From UTCHB3 sp964625575 (GTDB lineage Bacteria > Bacteroidota > Ignavibacteria > Ignavibacteriales > Ignavibacteriaceae): a DNA stretch of 64,000 bases. The stretch is taken from contig CAZVBQ010000007.1 of the NCBI GenBank assembly GCA_964625575.1, positions 1-64,000 on the forward strand. Direction: 5' to 3'. The position numbers and the translations under genes are program-made. Position 1 is the stretch's first letter; every line of letters begins with the position of its first letter. Under the pieces are notes generated by a model. The model was not told where the DNA came from and ran no database searches. It saw only the letters and a program-made list of their open reading frames with translations. Shown here piece after piece: positions 45,030 to 53,789 of the stretch.

Positions 45030-45713
45030 ATGGCATCTATAATCGAGATAAAAAACCTCAACAAATCGTACTGGCGGAACAACCTTGAGATCCCCGTTCT
45101 GAACAATCTTGACCTTTCGGTCGAGGCGGGAGATTTCCTGGCGCTTATGGGTCCTTCAGGCTCGGGCAAGACGACACTTCTGAACATGATCGCGGGAATC
45201 GACCGTCCGACTGGCGGAAGCATCGTCGTAAACGGCGAAGACGTGGCGAAGATGAGTGAATCGAACCTGGCGAAGTGGCGCTCGGCTAACATAGGGTTCG
45301 TTTTTCAGTTTTACAATCTGATCCCCGTGCTAACCGCGTTCGAAAACGTTGAACTGCCGCTTCTACTGACAAAGCTGAACAAGGCAGAGCGAAAAAAACA
45401 TGTTGAGACGGCGCTTAGCATTGTTGGACTCGCCGACAGGATGCACCACTCGCCCAAGCAACTCTCGGGCGGGCAGGAGCAGAGGGTCGCCATTGCCCGC
45501 GCGATAGTTACCGACCCCCAGATCATTGTGGCGGATGAGCCCACCGGTGATCTTGACAAGAACTCCGCTGCCGAAATTCTCTCATTGATGGAGAAGCTGA
45601 ACAGCGAGTTCAAGAAAACGATAGTGATGGTTACCCACGATCCTCACGCTGCCGATAGGGCGCGCAGAATACTTCATCTTGAGAAAGGCGAGCTCGTCAG
45701 GGAGGAATCATGA
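45030..45713 (+). CDS. ABC transporter ATP-binding protein (MacB/LolD type)
   Basis: A 227-residue ATPase with all nucleotide-binding motifs: Walker A GPSGSGKTT at 41-49, Q-loop glutamine 92 in FQFYN, signature LSGGQ at 144-148, Walker B IIVADEPTGDLD from 164, and H-loop H202 in VTHDP. The sequence type matches the ATPases of MacB-, LolCDE- and FtsX-like exporters. It powers the two permeases encoded downstream. The stop overlaps the next start by four bases (ATGA). Confidence 0.95.
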   Translation: MASIIEIKNLNKSYWRNNLEIPVLNNLDLSVEAGDFLALMGPSGSGKTTLLNMIAGIDRPTGGSIVVNGEDVAKMSESNLAKWRSANIGFVFQFYNLIPVLTAFENVELPLLLTKLNKAERKKHVETALSIVGLADRMHHSPKQLSGGQEQRVAIARAIVTDPQIIVADEPTGDLDKNSAAEILSLMEKLNSEFKKTIVMVTHDPHAADRARRILHLEKGELVREES

Positions 45714-46870
45714 AGATCCTCAAAATGATGCTTAAGAACTCTCTCAGGCACAAGCTCCGTTCGACTCTCACTATACTCGGAATCGCGATCGCGGTGCTTG
45801 CTTTCATAGTCATGCGCACTTTTCTTACCGCCTGGAACGCGGGACTTGAAGCTGCTTCCCCCGACCGTGCGATAGTCAGACATTCAGTTTCGTTCATCTT
45901 CCCCTTACCCTACGCCTACCTCGAGAAGATACAGAAAGTGCCGGGCGTAGAGAATGTCACATACCTCAACTGGTTCCAGGGGATGTACAAACAGAAAGAG
46001 TATTTTTTCGGCCGGATAGCCGTTGATCACAATACTTTTTTCGAAGTGTATCCTGAATTTCTGGTCTCTGATGACGAGAAAAAGGCTTTCAAGAACGACC
46101 CGCAGGCATGCATCGTGGGTGAAGCCACCGCCACACTTTACAACATCAAAAAAGGGGATATAATGACCCTTCAAGGTGATATCTACCCCGGAAACTGGGA
46201 CTTCAAAGTGGTTGGCATCTATAAACCGAAATACAGAATGACCGACCCCACGGGAATGTACTTCAGGTGGGACTATGTTAACGAACGCCTCGAAAAAGAA
46301 TCACCCAACCGCGCGAATGAAGTGGGATGGTTCACGGTTAAAGTTAAAGACCCCGCGATGATAGCGGGCGCGGCCGCAAGAATCGACTCATACTTCAAGA
46401 ACAGCGCGAACGCAACGAAAACAGAGTCTGAGGAAGAGTTCAGCCGCGGTTTCCTGCAATCAACCAGCGCGATAATGGTGGCAATGGATTTTGTATCGTG
46501 GGTCATCGTCGGAATAATCATGCTTGTGCTTGGCAACACGATGGTTATGGCGGCGAGGGAGAGAACGAGGGAGTACTCTGTGCTTAAAACCCTTGGTTTC
46601 TCCGGAAAGCACCTGACCATGATGATCCTCGGAGAGTCGATGGTTATCTCGGTTATCGGTGGTGTTGTAGGTCTGGTTCTGGGCATTATGATGGTCGGCG
46701 GTCTCGAACAAGTGATACCGAAGGCATTTCTCCCGGCGCTTGAAATAAAGACGGTCACCATAGTTCTCGCGGTCACGGCAGCACTTCTTACAGGCGTGCT
46801 TGCTTCGATCTTCCCCATTCACAGAGCCGTTAACACGAAGATTGTTGACGGATTCAGATTTGTAGGTTAG
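45710..46870 (+). CDS. ABC transporter permease, FtsX/MacB type (first copy)
   Basis: A 386-residue permease with one N-terminal helix (about 16-38), a periplasmic MacB-like core domain (about 40-255) and three C-terminal helices (from VAMDFVSWVIVGIIMLVLGN on) in the FtsX arrangement. The conserved cytoplasmic coupling segment REYSVLKTLGFSGKHL is present. It is translationally coupled to the ATPase gene. Together with the next gene it probably forms a heterodimer. It is likely to drive export of a lipid, peptide or drug through the adaptor; the substrate is unknown. Confidence 0.9.
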   Translation: MKILKMMLKNSLRHKLRSTLTILGIAIAVLAFIVMRTFLTAWNAGLEAASPDRAIVRHSVSFIFPLPYAYLEKIQKVPGVENVTYLNWFQGMYKQKEYFFGRIAVDHNTFFEVYPEFLVSDDEKKAFKNDPQACIVGEATATLYNIKKGDIMTLQGDIYPGNWDFKVVGIYKPKYRMTDPTGMYFRWDYVNERLEKESPNRANEVGWFTVKVKDPAMIAGAAARIDSYFKNSANATKTESEEEFSRGFLQSTSAIMVAMDFVSWVIVGIIMLVLGNTMVMAARERTREYSVLKTLGFSGKHLTMMILGESMVISVIGGVVGLVLGIMMVGGLEQVIPKAFLPALEIKTVTIVLAVTAALLTGVLASIFPIHRAVNTKIVDGFRFVG

Positions 46871-46878
46871 GAGGCGCG

Positions 46879-48045
46879 ATGATACCATTTAAATATACCT
46901 GGCACAGTCTGGGAAGAAGAAAACTCACCACCGGCATCACGGTTGCCGGCGTGGCGCTTGTCGCTTTTGTTTTCGCGGCGGTGCTGATGATGGCGTATGG
47001 AATTCAGAAGACGCTCCAGACCACCGGTTCACCCGATAACGTGAAGATATCACGGAAATCGGCAACGGGTGAAATCTCGAGCATTATTTCAGGTGAACAC
47101 CAGCCGATAATCGCGACACTTCCGCAGATCGCCAAGGCCGCCGATGGAACACCCCTTGTTTCAAACGAGCCTGTTGTTGTCATAAACCTGACCCGTGACG
47201 ATGGCGCGACGGGGAACCTCACCGTCAGGGGAGTTAACGAGAAATACAAGGAATTGAGGCCCCAGATGACGATAGTTGAAGGGCGCGATTTCAAATTTGG
47301 AGTTAACGAGCTGATAGTTGGCGATGCCATCGCGAATCAGTTCCCCGAAGCAGCAGTGGGTAAAAAGCTTAAGTTCGCGGGGAGCGACTGGCTTGTGGTC
47401 GGAAAATTCACCACGGGTGGAAGCGGGTTCGATTCCGAACTTTGGGGCGACACAAAACAGATAGTTTCAGCATTTAACCGTGGAACTTCCGTCAGCACAA
47501 TGACCGCGAAACTCCGCTCGGCTTCAGATCTTGACGCTCTGAACCTTGCCCTGGCGAAGGATATTAAACTGAACCAGTATGAAGCGAAACCCGAGCAACA
47601 GTATTACGAGGAGCAGTCGGAAATGATGGCGATGTTCATCAGGATCATCGGCATATTCGTGACCGTGATCTTCAGTTTTGGCGCCATGATCGGGGCAACC
47701 ATCACAATGTACGCCGCTGTTGCCAACCGCACCGTTGAGATCGGAACGCTCAGGGCGCTTGGATTCAGCAGACGAAGCATAATGTTCGCGTTTCTCGTCG
47801 AGTCGCTCTTCCTCTCGTTGCTTGGCGGAGTGATCGGGCTCGCGCTTGCCTCCACACTTTCGTTCGTGCAGATCTCCACACTCAATTTCGGGTCATTCAC
47901 TGAACTGTCGTTCAAGTTTTCCCTTTCGCCAGAAATAATAGTAACATCACTCATTTTCGCACTGTTCATGGGATTTCTGGGAGGCTTCCTGCCGTCGTTC
48001 CGTGCCGCGAGGCTGAATATTGTGAATGCGCTTAGAGGAATGTGA
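46879..48045 (+). CDS. ABC transporter permease, FtsX/MacB type (second copy)
   Basis: A 388-residue permease built like the preceding one: an N-terminal helix with TGITVAGVALVAFVFAAVLM, a periplasmic domain, and three helices near the C-terminus with RTVEIGTLRALGFSRRSIMF as the coupling helix region. It starts 8 bases after the first permease with GGAGG just ahead of the ATG. It is the last gene of the efflux operon. Its stop TGA opens into a spacer of word F, E, C and B repeats. No outer-membrane TolC-like gene is in the operon, so that partner must be elsewhere. Confidence 0.9.
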   Translation: MIPFKYTWHSLGRRKLTTGITVAGVALVAFVFAAVLMMAYGIQKTLQTTGSPDNVKISRKSATGEISSIISGEHQPIIATLPQIAKAADGTPLVSNEPVVVINLTRDDGATGNLTVRGVNEKYKELRPQMTIVEGRDFKFGVNELIVGDAIANQFPEAAVGKKLKFAGSDWLVVGKFTTGGSGFDSELWGDTKQIVSAFNRGTSVSTMTAKLRSASDLDALNLALAKDIKLNQYEAKPEQQYYEEQSEMMAMFIRIIGIFVTVIFSFGAMIGATITMYAAVANRTVEIGTLRALGFSRRSIMFAFLVESLFLSLLGGVIGLALASTLSFVQISTLNFGSFTELSFKFSLSPEIIVTSLIFALFMGFLGGFLPSFRAARLNIVNALRGM

Positions 48046-48313
48046 GCAGAGGTGAGTAATGAGCGATGAGCGATGAGTTATGAGCGATTTTTCACCGCAA
48101 AGGCTTTAGGCAGCGGTTAGAGGACATTTTATTCCACCACAGAGCCCACAGAGAGCACAGAGAAGGTTATAAGGAACGCAGATACACGCAGATTTAACGG
48201 AGTTACGCAGAGTTTATATTTCCATCCGTGTTGATCAGTCTAATCCGTGTGTATCCGTGTGCTATTCTCTTCCTCAGTGGGTTCTGTGTTCCGCCGCGGC
48301 GGACTGTGGTTTT
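48046..48313. repeat. Nested repeat spacer F-E-C-B-B'-C'
   Basis: In the 371-base gap: GAGTAATGAGCGATGAGCGA (word F type), ACCGCAAAGGCTTTAG (E), ACCACAGAGCCCACAGAGAG (C) at about 48136, then a word-B inverted repeat (GGAACGCAGATACACGCAGA, with right arm GTGTGTATCCGTGTGC). Reverse word C (GTGGGTTCTGTG and ACTGTGG) with the palindrome TCCGCCGCGGCGGA embedded follows at 48293-48306. After that, ATTG-N19-TA near 48372-48396 could be a weak promoter for the next gene. Confidence 0.8.
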
Positions 48314-48416
48314 CTCCACCTCTTAACATTCCTGAAACCCCTAACTATACCCTCCTCCGCCAATTAGGATAATTGTAATTATTTCCCTAACTTGTAGTAT
48401 CAAATAGGGAATCTAT

Positions 48417-50846
48417 ATGAAATACATGGTGATGTTGTTTTTAGCGGCCAGTTCTATGCTGTTTGGGCAGTGGGAACCGGTTGATATCTATACTGTGAAC
48501 GGACAGATGTTTAGTTTCTACATGAGCGATTCACTCAATCTGACATCGACTTTTATGGATGACACCTGTTATGTGATTAAAAGCAGTGATGGGGGAAGGA
48601 GTTGGGCCCGTTCGCAGAAAATTCCTCTTCCTCTCATCTGGGATGCATGTACAATTGACGAAAATAATATATTCGCGCGTGCAGTAGATGTAAATTCAAT
48701 GATTTTCACCTCAGATGGAGGTGTCACCTGGTCGAACTTCATGATTCCTGTTAGATACAGTTATGTGGAGAAAATCCAGTTCCTTAACAGTAATACAGCT
48801 TTTGCATCCGTGATATTGCGTTCCGCGTCAGGAGATCGTTTACATCTGATTAAAACCACTGACAGGGGGGTAAATTGGGATATTATCGATTCAACCTCAC
48901 TCACCTATTCAGGCTTTCACTTCAAAAACATCCAAACCGGGTGGATATTTGGCAATAACATCTATCAGACTACTAATGGCGGCACATCTTTTGCTGCGAT
49001 TCCCCTTCCCGTAGGTATGGCAGTTTCGACTGCTGATTTATTCGACGATACTATTTTAGCAATCGGGGGAGCCCGGTGGGTTCAAGTAAACCCTTACCAG
49101 GGTTACTATGTCCCGATTATGGCTATCACTACAAACATGGGTTATATTTGGCAGACAAGAGATATGGGAGATTCCAACTTCGCAGGTAAACCTGCAAATC
49201 TGCAATTTATTAACTCTTCGACATTAATGGCAACAGTGAATTTTGACGGTGGTTTGATATATACAACCAATTTTGGCGTTTCCTGGTCAGGAGGAATTGG
49301 ACCCGAAAGGTCGAGAAAACTTAAAGATCTTAAATTTTATAACGGTCGAGCTTATGCAGCCGGGGATGGTGTCTTATTTATTACCTCCGGCACGGACATA
49401 ACTATACCATGGGAAATAAGAACTGATCAAACTTACTATTTAACATCAAGTGCATCTTTTCTTGACCCGGGCTACGCAATCGTTGGTGATGAAGGAGGCG
49501 GACTGTATGTTTCCACTAACAGGGGGAATAATTGGGGCAAAAGAAAAATGCCAAAGGGACGCGCCACATCAATTAATTTGGTGAACGATTCTCTTGTTTA
49601 TCTGGCAAGCGGGGATGTCTTTTACAAATCTGAAAATCTTTGTGCGACTATTGATTCTGTTTCAAAATCCCCTTTCGGTTCCATAAATGAGATATCAGTG
49701 ATGGGAAATGGCACCATTTGGATCTCGTCAGGAACTTCCCTGTTGTCAAGCAGTAATGGTGGAAGAAACTGGGAGACCAGATTGACAATCCCCGGTAACA
49801 ATTTCGAACAGGTGATCATCTTTGAAAACGGAACGGGCTACGCTTGTAATTACAACCTTTATAAAACGACAGACTATGGAGCCACTTGGAACCAAACCGG
49901 AAACTACAGTTTTTTAATCAGGCAGTTTCGCTTCCAGAACAGCAATTTTGGCATAATCCACGGGAATGACGGTAAAATCTACAGAACAAGGGACGGGGCG
50001 ATTACGCTTGACCAATTCAATATCCCCGGAATGAGCTACCCCTTAAACATTTATTTAAAGGACTCACTAAGTATTTATGTCACGGCCAATAAACTCTATT
50101 CAACATACGACGGTGGAGTGAGTTGGGGAGTAAACGAATTTAGAAATTTCTCCGGCAATAATTCACTGCTTTGGATGACAATGTACGACCACTTTGAGGG
50201 AATTGGTGTATCCCGCACAGGTGTAGGCTCCGGTATCTGGAAGACTTGGAACCGCGGCAACACACCTGTTGAATTGTCGGGATTCTCGGCGGTTTCTCTC
50301 GGGAACAAAGTGGCGCTTCAGTGGACCACTGAAACCGAAACCAACAACATGGGCTTCGAAATTGAGCGAAAGTACAGGCACGGTGACTGGAAAACGATCG
50401 GCTTCTCAAAGGGCTCCGGCACATCCACTAAAAGGATATTTTATGGTTTCGATGACGATGAGCCAAAAGCCCCTGCGATACTCTACTACCGACTGAAGCA
50501 GATCGATTACGACGGCAGATCCGCTTACTCTAACGAGATTGAAGTTATTCTCGGCGAAGTACCCGAAAACTACTCGATCGCGCAGAACTACCCGAACCCC
50601 TTCAACCCAAGCACGAAGGTTTCCTTCACTCTGCCCGAGGAAAACGAGGTTGTGATCCGGGTGTTCAACGCCATGGGAGAACTGGTAAAAGAGTTCAACC
50701 GCGGTATCCTCCCGCACGGCTGGTTCGATCAGGAAATCGAGATGGCTGACGCTCCATCGGGGGTTTATATTTGTCAGGTGTTCTGTACAAATACAGTTAC
50801 TGCCAGAACAAAATCGTTGACGACAAAAATGGTGCTTTTGAAATAG
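48417..50846 (+). CDS. T9SS-exported propeller-like protein (photosystem/YCF48-like repeats), copy 1
   Basis: An 809-residue secreted protein. The signal peptide is MKYMVMLFLAASSMLFGQ. Repeated units of the form SSDGGRSW, TSDGGVTW, TTDRGVNW, TTNGGTSF and TNRGNNWG, spaced about 40-60 residues apart, are Asp-box/YCF48-type blades of a beta-propeller. From about residue 620 comes VELSGFSAVSLGNKVALQW with TETETNNMGFEIERK, then YSIAQNYPNPFNPSTKVSF and the sorting domain ending KMVLLK. T9SS would export it. The role is unknown; surface binding is likely. The next gene is a tandem paralogue whose C-terminal 190 residues are almost the same. Confidence 0.88.
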   Translation: MKYMVMLFLAASSMLFGQWEPVDIYTVNGQMFSFYMSDSLNLTSTFMDDTCYVIKSSDGGRSWARSQKIPLPLIWDACTIDENNIFARAVDVNSMIFTSDGGVTWSNFMIPVRYSYVEKIQFLNSNTAFASVILRSASGDRLHLIKTTDRGVNWDIIDSTSLTYSGFHFKNIQTGWIFGNNIYQTTNGGTSFAAIPLPVGMAVSTADLFDDTILAIGGARWVQVNPYQGYYVPIMAITTNMGYIWQTRDMGDSNFAGKPANLQFINSSTLMATVNFDGGLIYTTNFGVSWSGGIGPERSRKLKDLKFYNGRAYAAGDGVLFITSGTDITIPWEIRTDQTYYLTSSASFLDPGYAIVGDEGGGLYVSTNRGNNWGKRKMPKGRATSINLVNDSLVYLASGDVFYKSENLCATIDSVSKSPFGSINEISVMGNGTIWISSGTSLLSSSNGGRNWETRLTIPGNNFEQVIIFENGTGYACNYNLYKTTDYGATWNQTGNYSFLIRQFRFQNSNFGIIHGNDGKIYRTRDGAITLDQFNIPGMSYPLNIYLKDSLSIYVTANKLYSTYDGGVSWGVNEFRNFSGNNSLLWMTMYDHFEGIGVSRTGVGSGIWKTWNRGNTPVELSGFSAVSLGNKVALQWTTETETNNMGFEIERKYRHGDWKTIGFSKGSGTSTKRIFYGFDDDEPKAPAILYYRLKQIDYDGRSAYSNEIEVILGEVPENYSIAQNYPNPFNPSTKVSFTLPEENEVVIRVFNAMGELVKEFNRGILPHGWFDQEIEMADAPSGVYICQVFCTNTVTARTKSLTTKMVLLK

Positions 50847-50968
50847 TGTGGAGTATAAAGTGTGGAGTGTGGAGTTTTGTATGAAGTTTGATCCGCCTGT
50901 GGCGGAATGAAGTATGAATTCTCACTACTCGCTACTCGCAACTCACAACTGAAAACGGGAAACAGGAA
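50847..50968 (+). repeat. Repeat-word spacer between the T9SS paralogues
   Basis: After the stop: word I (TGTGGAGTATAAAGTGTGGA then GTGTGGAG), GATCCGCCTGTGGCGGA (a hairpin), GAATGAAGTATGAA (word H relative), then reverse word F (CTCACTACTCGCTACTCGC) and a reverse D-like AACGGGAAACAGGAAA up to the next start. The last word may act as its ribosome-binding region. Confidence 0.75.
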
Positions 50969-50973
50969 ATAAT

Positions 50974-53409
50974 ATGAAAAGATCGATATTATTCTTTATT
51001 GTGATGGCATCCATGCTTTTTGGGCAGTGGAGTGAGGTGGACATATATCCACTGAGTGGTCAAATAACGAAGTTTTATCTTACTGATTCACTCAATATAA
51101 CTGCTGTTTATCATGGTGACTCATCAGCAGTTATCAAAAGCAGCGATGGTGGCAGGAACTGGTCGGTTGTCGCCAAAACTCCGCTTAGATATGTCAAGAA
51201 TGTTTCGTTCATAAATAAAGACACATTTTTTATTGGTGCCAGTTCTCCAGTAGTCGTTTACATTACTTTTAATGGTGGATTGACATGGACGGGAGTGCCT
51301 TTCCCTCCCGGGTATGGCAATATATATCACATGCAGTTTTGGGACACAAAATTTGGGTACGCCTTGCTGCGACCACCGGTTGGAACATATTTCGTGTTGG
51401 TGAAGACGACTGACGGAGGATTGAGCTGGTCGGCGCTCGACTCAACCTGGATCCAGTCAACAAGTTTTAAATTTGTTAGCCGGAATGAGGGCTGGCTGCT
51501 GGGTCAAAAATTGCGCCACACTACCGATGGGGGAAACAGTTTTACCGATATTGATCTGCCGGCTGGTTTTGAAGGATGTTCTTCCATTGATAAGATTTCC
51601 GACAGCATTATTGTTCTTGGAAGCAAAAAAGTGATTCAAATCCCACCTTATTTCACTGAGAATGCTCCTCAAGTGGCATTTTCAACAAACAGTGGGATTA
51701 CCTGGAATGTTCAGGATTACTCGAGTACCAATTTACGGGGGATACCCACTGACTTCAAGCTCCTTGACGAAAACACTGCAATTTCATTCCTTGCCGGGGG
51801 TAACGGCATCTTCTTTACTACAAATAGCGGGCAGAACTGGAGCACCGGACAAATTCCCCAAAGATCATATCAATTTCTCGATATGCATGTACTTGATAAC
51901 CGGGTATTCATCGCCGGTTCAGGATCCGTCTTTCTGGCTTCGGAACACAACATTGTAGATCCTTGGGATCTGCGTCTGGAGTGTATATTGCTCGATCACC
52001 GGGGGTTTGATGCAAATAACCCAGGTTCCATTGTAGTCGGCACCTATAATCCCGGTAGCGATAAATCCAAGGTGTATATCTCCACCGACAGGGGGAGGAA
52101 CTGGCGAACGGAGTATTTTCCCGATGAAGTTGGAACGAATGTTGAGATCGCGAGCGATTCTCTTGTGTTTATCTCTTCACCATACCAAATATATAAGTCA
52201 GATATCTCCTGCAAGGTTTTTCAGCCGATCGGTCCCGTTTTCAATCATTTCATTCAAGAAATAAAGGTTGCTCCGAATGGGAATATTTTGGTTGGAACCT
52301 TCAGAAACCTGCAGCTGAGCACAGATGGTGGGCAAACATGGAGCATAAAACACAGTAACACTACGACTCCATATACTTCAATAAACATGTTTGCCGATGG
52401 TGCAGGTTTTGTTGTAAGCGACGGTCTTTACAAAACCATGGACCATGGTGTTTCATGGACGGCGGTGGGTATTTCAGGTTTCACACCAAAGCAAGCCGGA
52501 TTTTATGACAATAAAAATGGATTTATTGTCGGAACAGATGCGAAACTATACCGCACAAGAAATGCCGGAGGCACTTTTGAAATTGTAAATTTTCCGGGGC
52601 TAACCTCCGCTTCTTGCATTTTTTGTTTCGACTCGTTAAACTACTTTCTATCCGGTAACAGACCTTACTCGACCTATGACGGTGGGTATTCATGGAATGA
52701 GAACGCGAGTATCATCCCGGGAGCAGCATCGTTCCATAAAGTACACTTGTTTGATCATTTTGACGGTATCGCAGCGAATTCAGGAGGTATCCCGGGTATC
52801 TGGATAACCTCTAACCGTGGCAACACCCCAGTTGAACTCTCCTCGTTTACGGCGTTTCAGTTTGGCAACAAGGTGATGCTTAACTGGATCACCGAAACCG
52901 AAACCAACAATATGGGCTTTGAGATCGAGCGAAAATACAAGCACGGCGACTGGAAAACGATCGGTTTCTCAAAGGGCTCCGGCACATCCACGAAAAGGAT
53001 ATTCTACGGTTTCGACGACAATGAACCAAAAGCCCCCGCGATACTCTACTACCGCCTGAAGCAGATCGACTACGACGGCAGATCCACATACTCAAACGAG
53101 TTAGAGGTTATCCTCGGCGAAGTACCCGAAAACTACTCGATCGCGCAGAACTACCCGAACCCCTTCAACCCAAGCACGAAGGTTTCCTTCACCCTCCCGG
53201 AGGAGAACGAGGTTGTGATAAGGGTGTTCAACACAATGGGCGAGTTGATTAAGCAAATAAACCGCGGCATTCTCTCTCATGGCTGGTTCGATCAGCAAAT
53301 CGAAATGGCTGACGCTCCATCGGGGGTTTATATCTGTCAGGTGTTTTGTACAAATACAGTATCTGCCAGAACGAAGTCGCTGACGACCAAGATGGTTCTG
53401 CTGAAATAG
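50974..53409 (+). CDS. T9SS-exported propeller-like protein (photosystem/YCF48-like repeats), copy 2
   Basis: An 811-residue paralogue of the preceding gene. The signal peptide is MKRSILFFIVMASMLFGQ. The propeller region has the same kind of units (SSDGGRNW, FNGGLTW, TTDGGLSW, TNSGQNW, STDRGRNW) but has diverged clearly in sequence. The C-terminal portion from about residue 625 is nearly the same as in copy 1, including NYPNPFNPSTKVSF and the end KMVLLK. The contrast between diverged blades and a near-constant export module suggests that the 3' end was homogenised by recombination. The function is unknown. Confidence 0.88.
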   Translation: MKRSILFFIVMASMLFGQWSEVDIYPLSGQITKFYLTDSLNITAVYHGDSSAVIKSSDGGRNWSVVAKTPLRYVKNVSFINKDTFFIGASSPVVVYITFNGGLTWTGVPFPPGYGNIYHMQFWDTKFGYALLRPPVGTYFVLVKTTDGGLSWSALDSTWIQSTSFKFVSRNEGWLLGQKLRHTTDGGNSFTDIDLPAGFEGCSSIDKISDSIIVLGSKKVIQIPPYFTENAPQVAFSTNSGITWNVQDYSSTNLRGIPTDFKLLDENTAISFLAGGNGIFFTTNSGQNWSTGQIPQRSYQFLDMHVLDNRVFIAGSGSVFLASEHNIVDPWDLRLECILLDHRGFDANNPGSIVVGTYNPGSDKSKVYISTDRGRNWRTEYFPDEVGTNVEIASDSLVFISSPYQIYKSDISCKVFQPIGPVFNHFIQEIKVAPNGNILVGTFRNLQLSTDGGQTWSIKHSNTTTPYTSINMFADGAGFVVSDGLYKTMDHGVSWTAVGISGFTPKQAGFYDNKNGFIVGTDAKLYRTRNAGGTFEIVNFPGLTSASCIFCFDSLNYFLSGNRPYSTYDGGYSWNENASIIPGAASFHKVHLFDHFDGIAANSGGIPGIWITSNRGNTPVELSSFTAFQFGNKVMLNWITETETNNMGFEIERKYKHGDWKTIGFSKGSGTSTKRIFYGFDDNEPKAPAILYYRLKQIDYDGRSTYSNELEVILGEVPENYSIAQNYPNPFNPSTKVSFTLPEENEVVIRVFNTMGELIKQINRGILSHGWFDQQIEMADAPSGVYICQVFCTNTVSARTKSLTTKMVLLK

Positions 53410-53424
53410 AATTAGTTTTGCACC

Positions 53425-53697
53425 GCAAAGGCCGCAGAGAACGCAAAGAAAAAGTTACACGGATTTCACGGATTATGCACAGATTTCAAGGATGAAAGTA
53501 AAATCTGTGTAATCCGCGTTAAATCCGCGTAATCCGCGTAACCTTTAAAAATTTTTTGTGCCTTCGTGACTTTGTGGATAATATAAACGCGCAACTGGCA
53601 ACGCGCAACTGGCAACGCACAACGGGCAACGCGCAACGGGCAACGGGCAACGCGCAACGGGCAACTCATCACTCGCTACTCGCCACTCACAACTGAA
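53425..53697. repeat. Composite repeat spacer (E, B, D', F')
   Basis: In the 380-base gap: ACCGCAAAGGCCGCAGAGAA (E), a word-B inverted repeat at about 53453-53545 (TTACACGGATTTCACGGATT and its complement ending AATCCGCGTAACC), then about eleven reverse word-D heptamers (CAACGGG/CAACTGG/CAACGCG) from 53585, and reverse word F (CACTCGCTACTCGCCACTC) to 53697. A -7 box TATCTTTG lies at 53750-53757, 33 bases before the next start. Confidence 0.85.
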
Positions 53698-53789
53698 AAC
53701 GGGCAATTAACCACTTACCTCTGACCACTAACCACTGTATATATTTCCGTATCTTTGAATTTGCATTATTAAATTTTCTGATAAATTCC

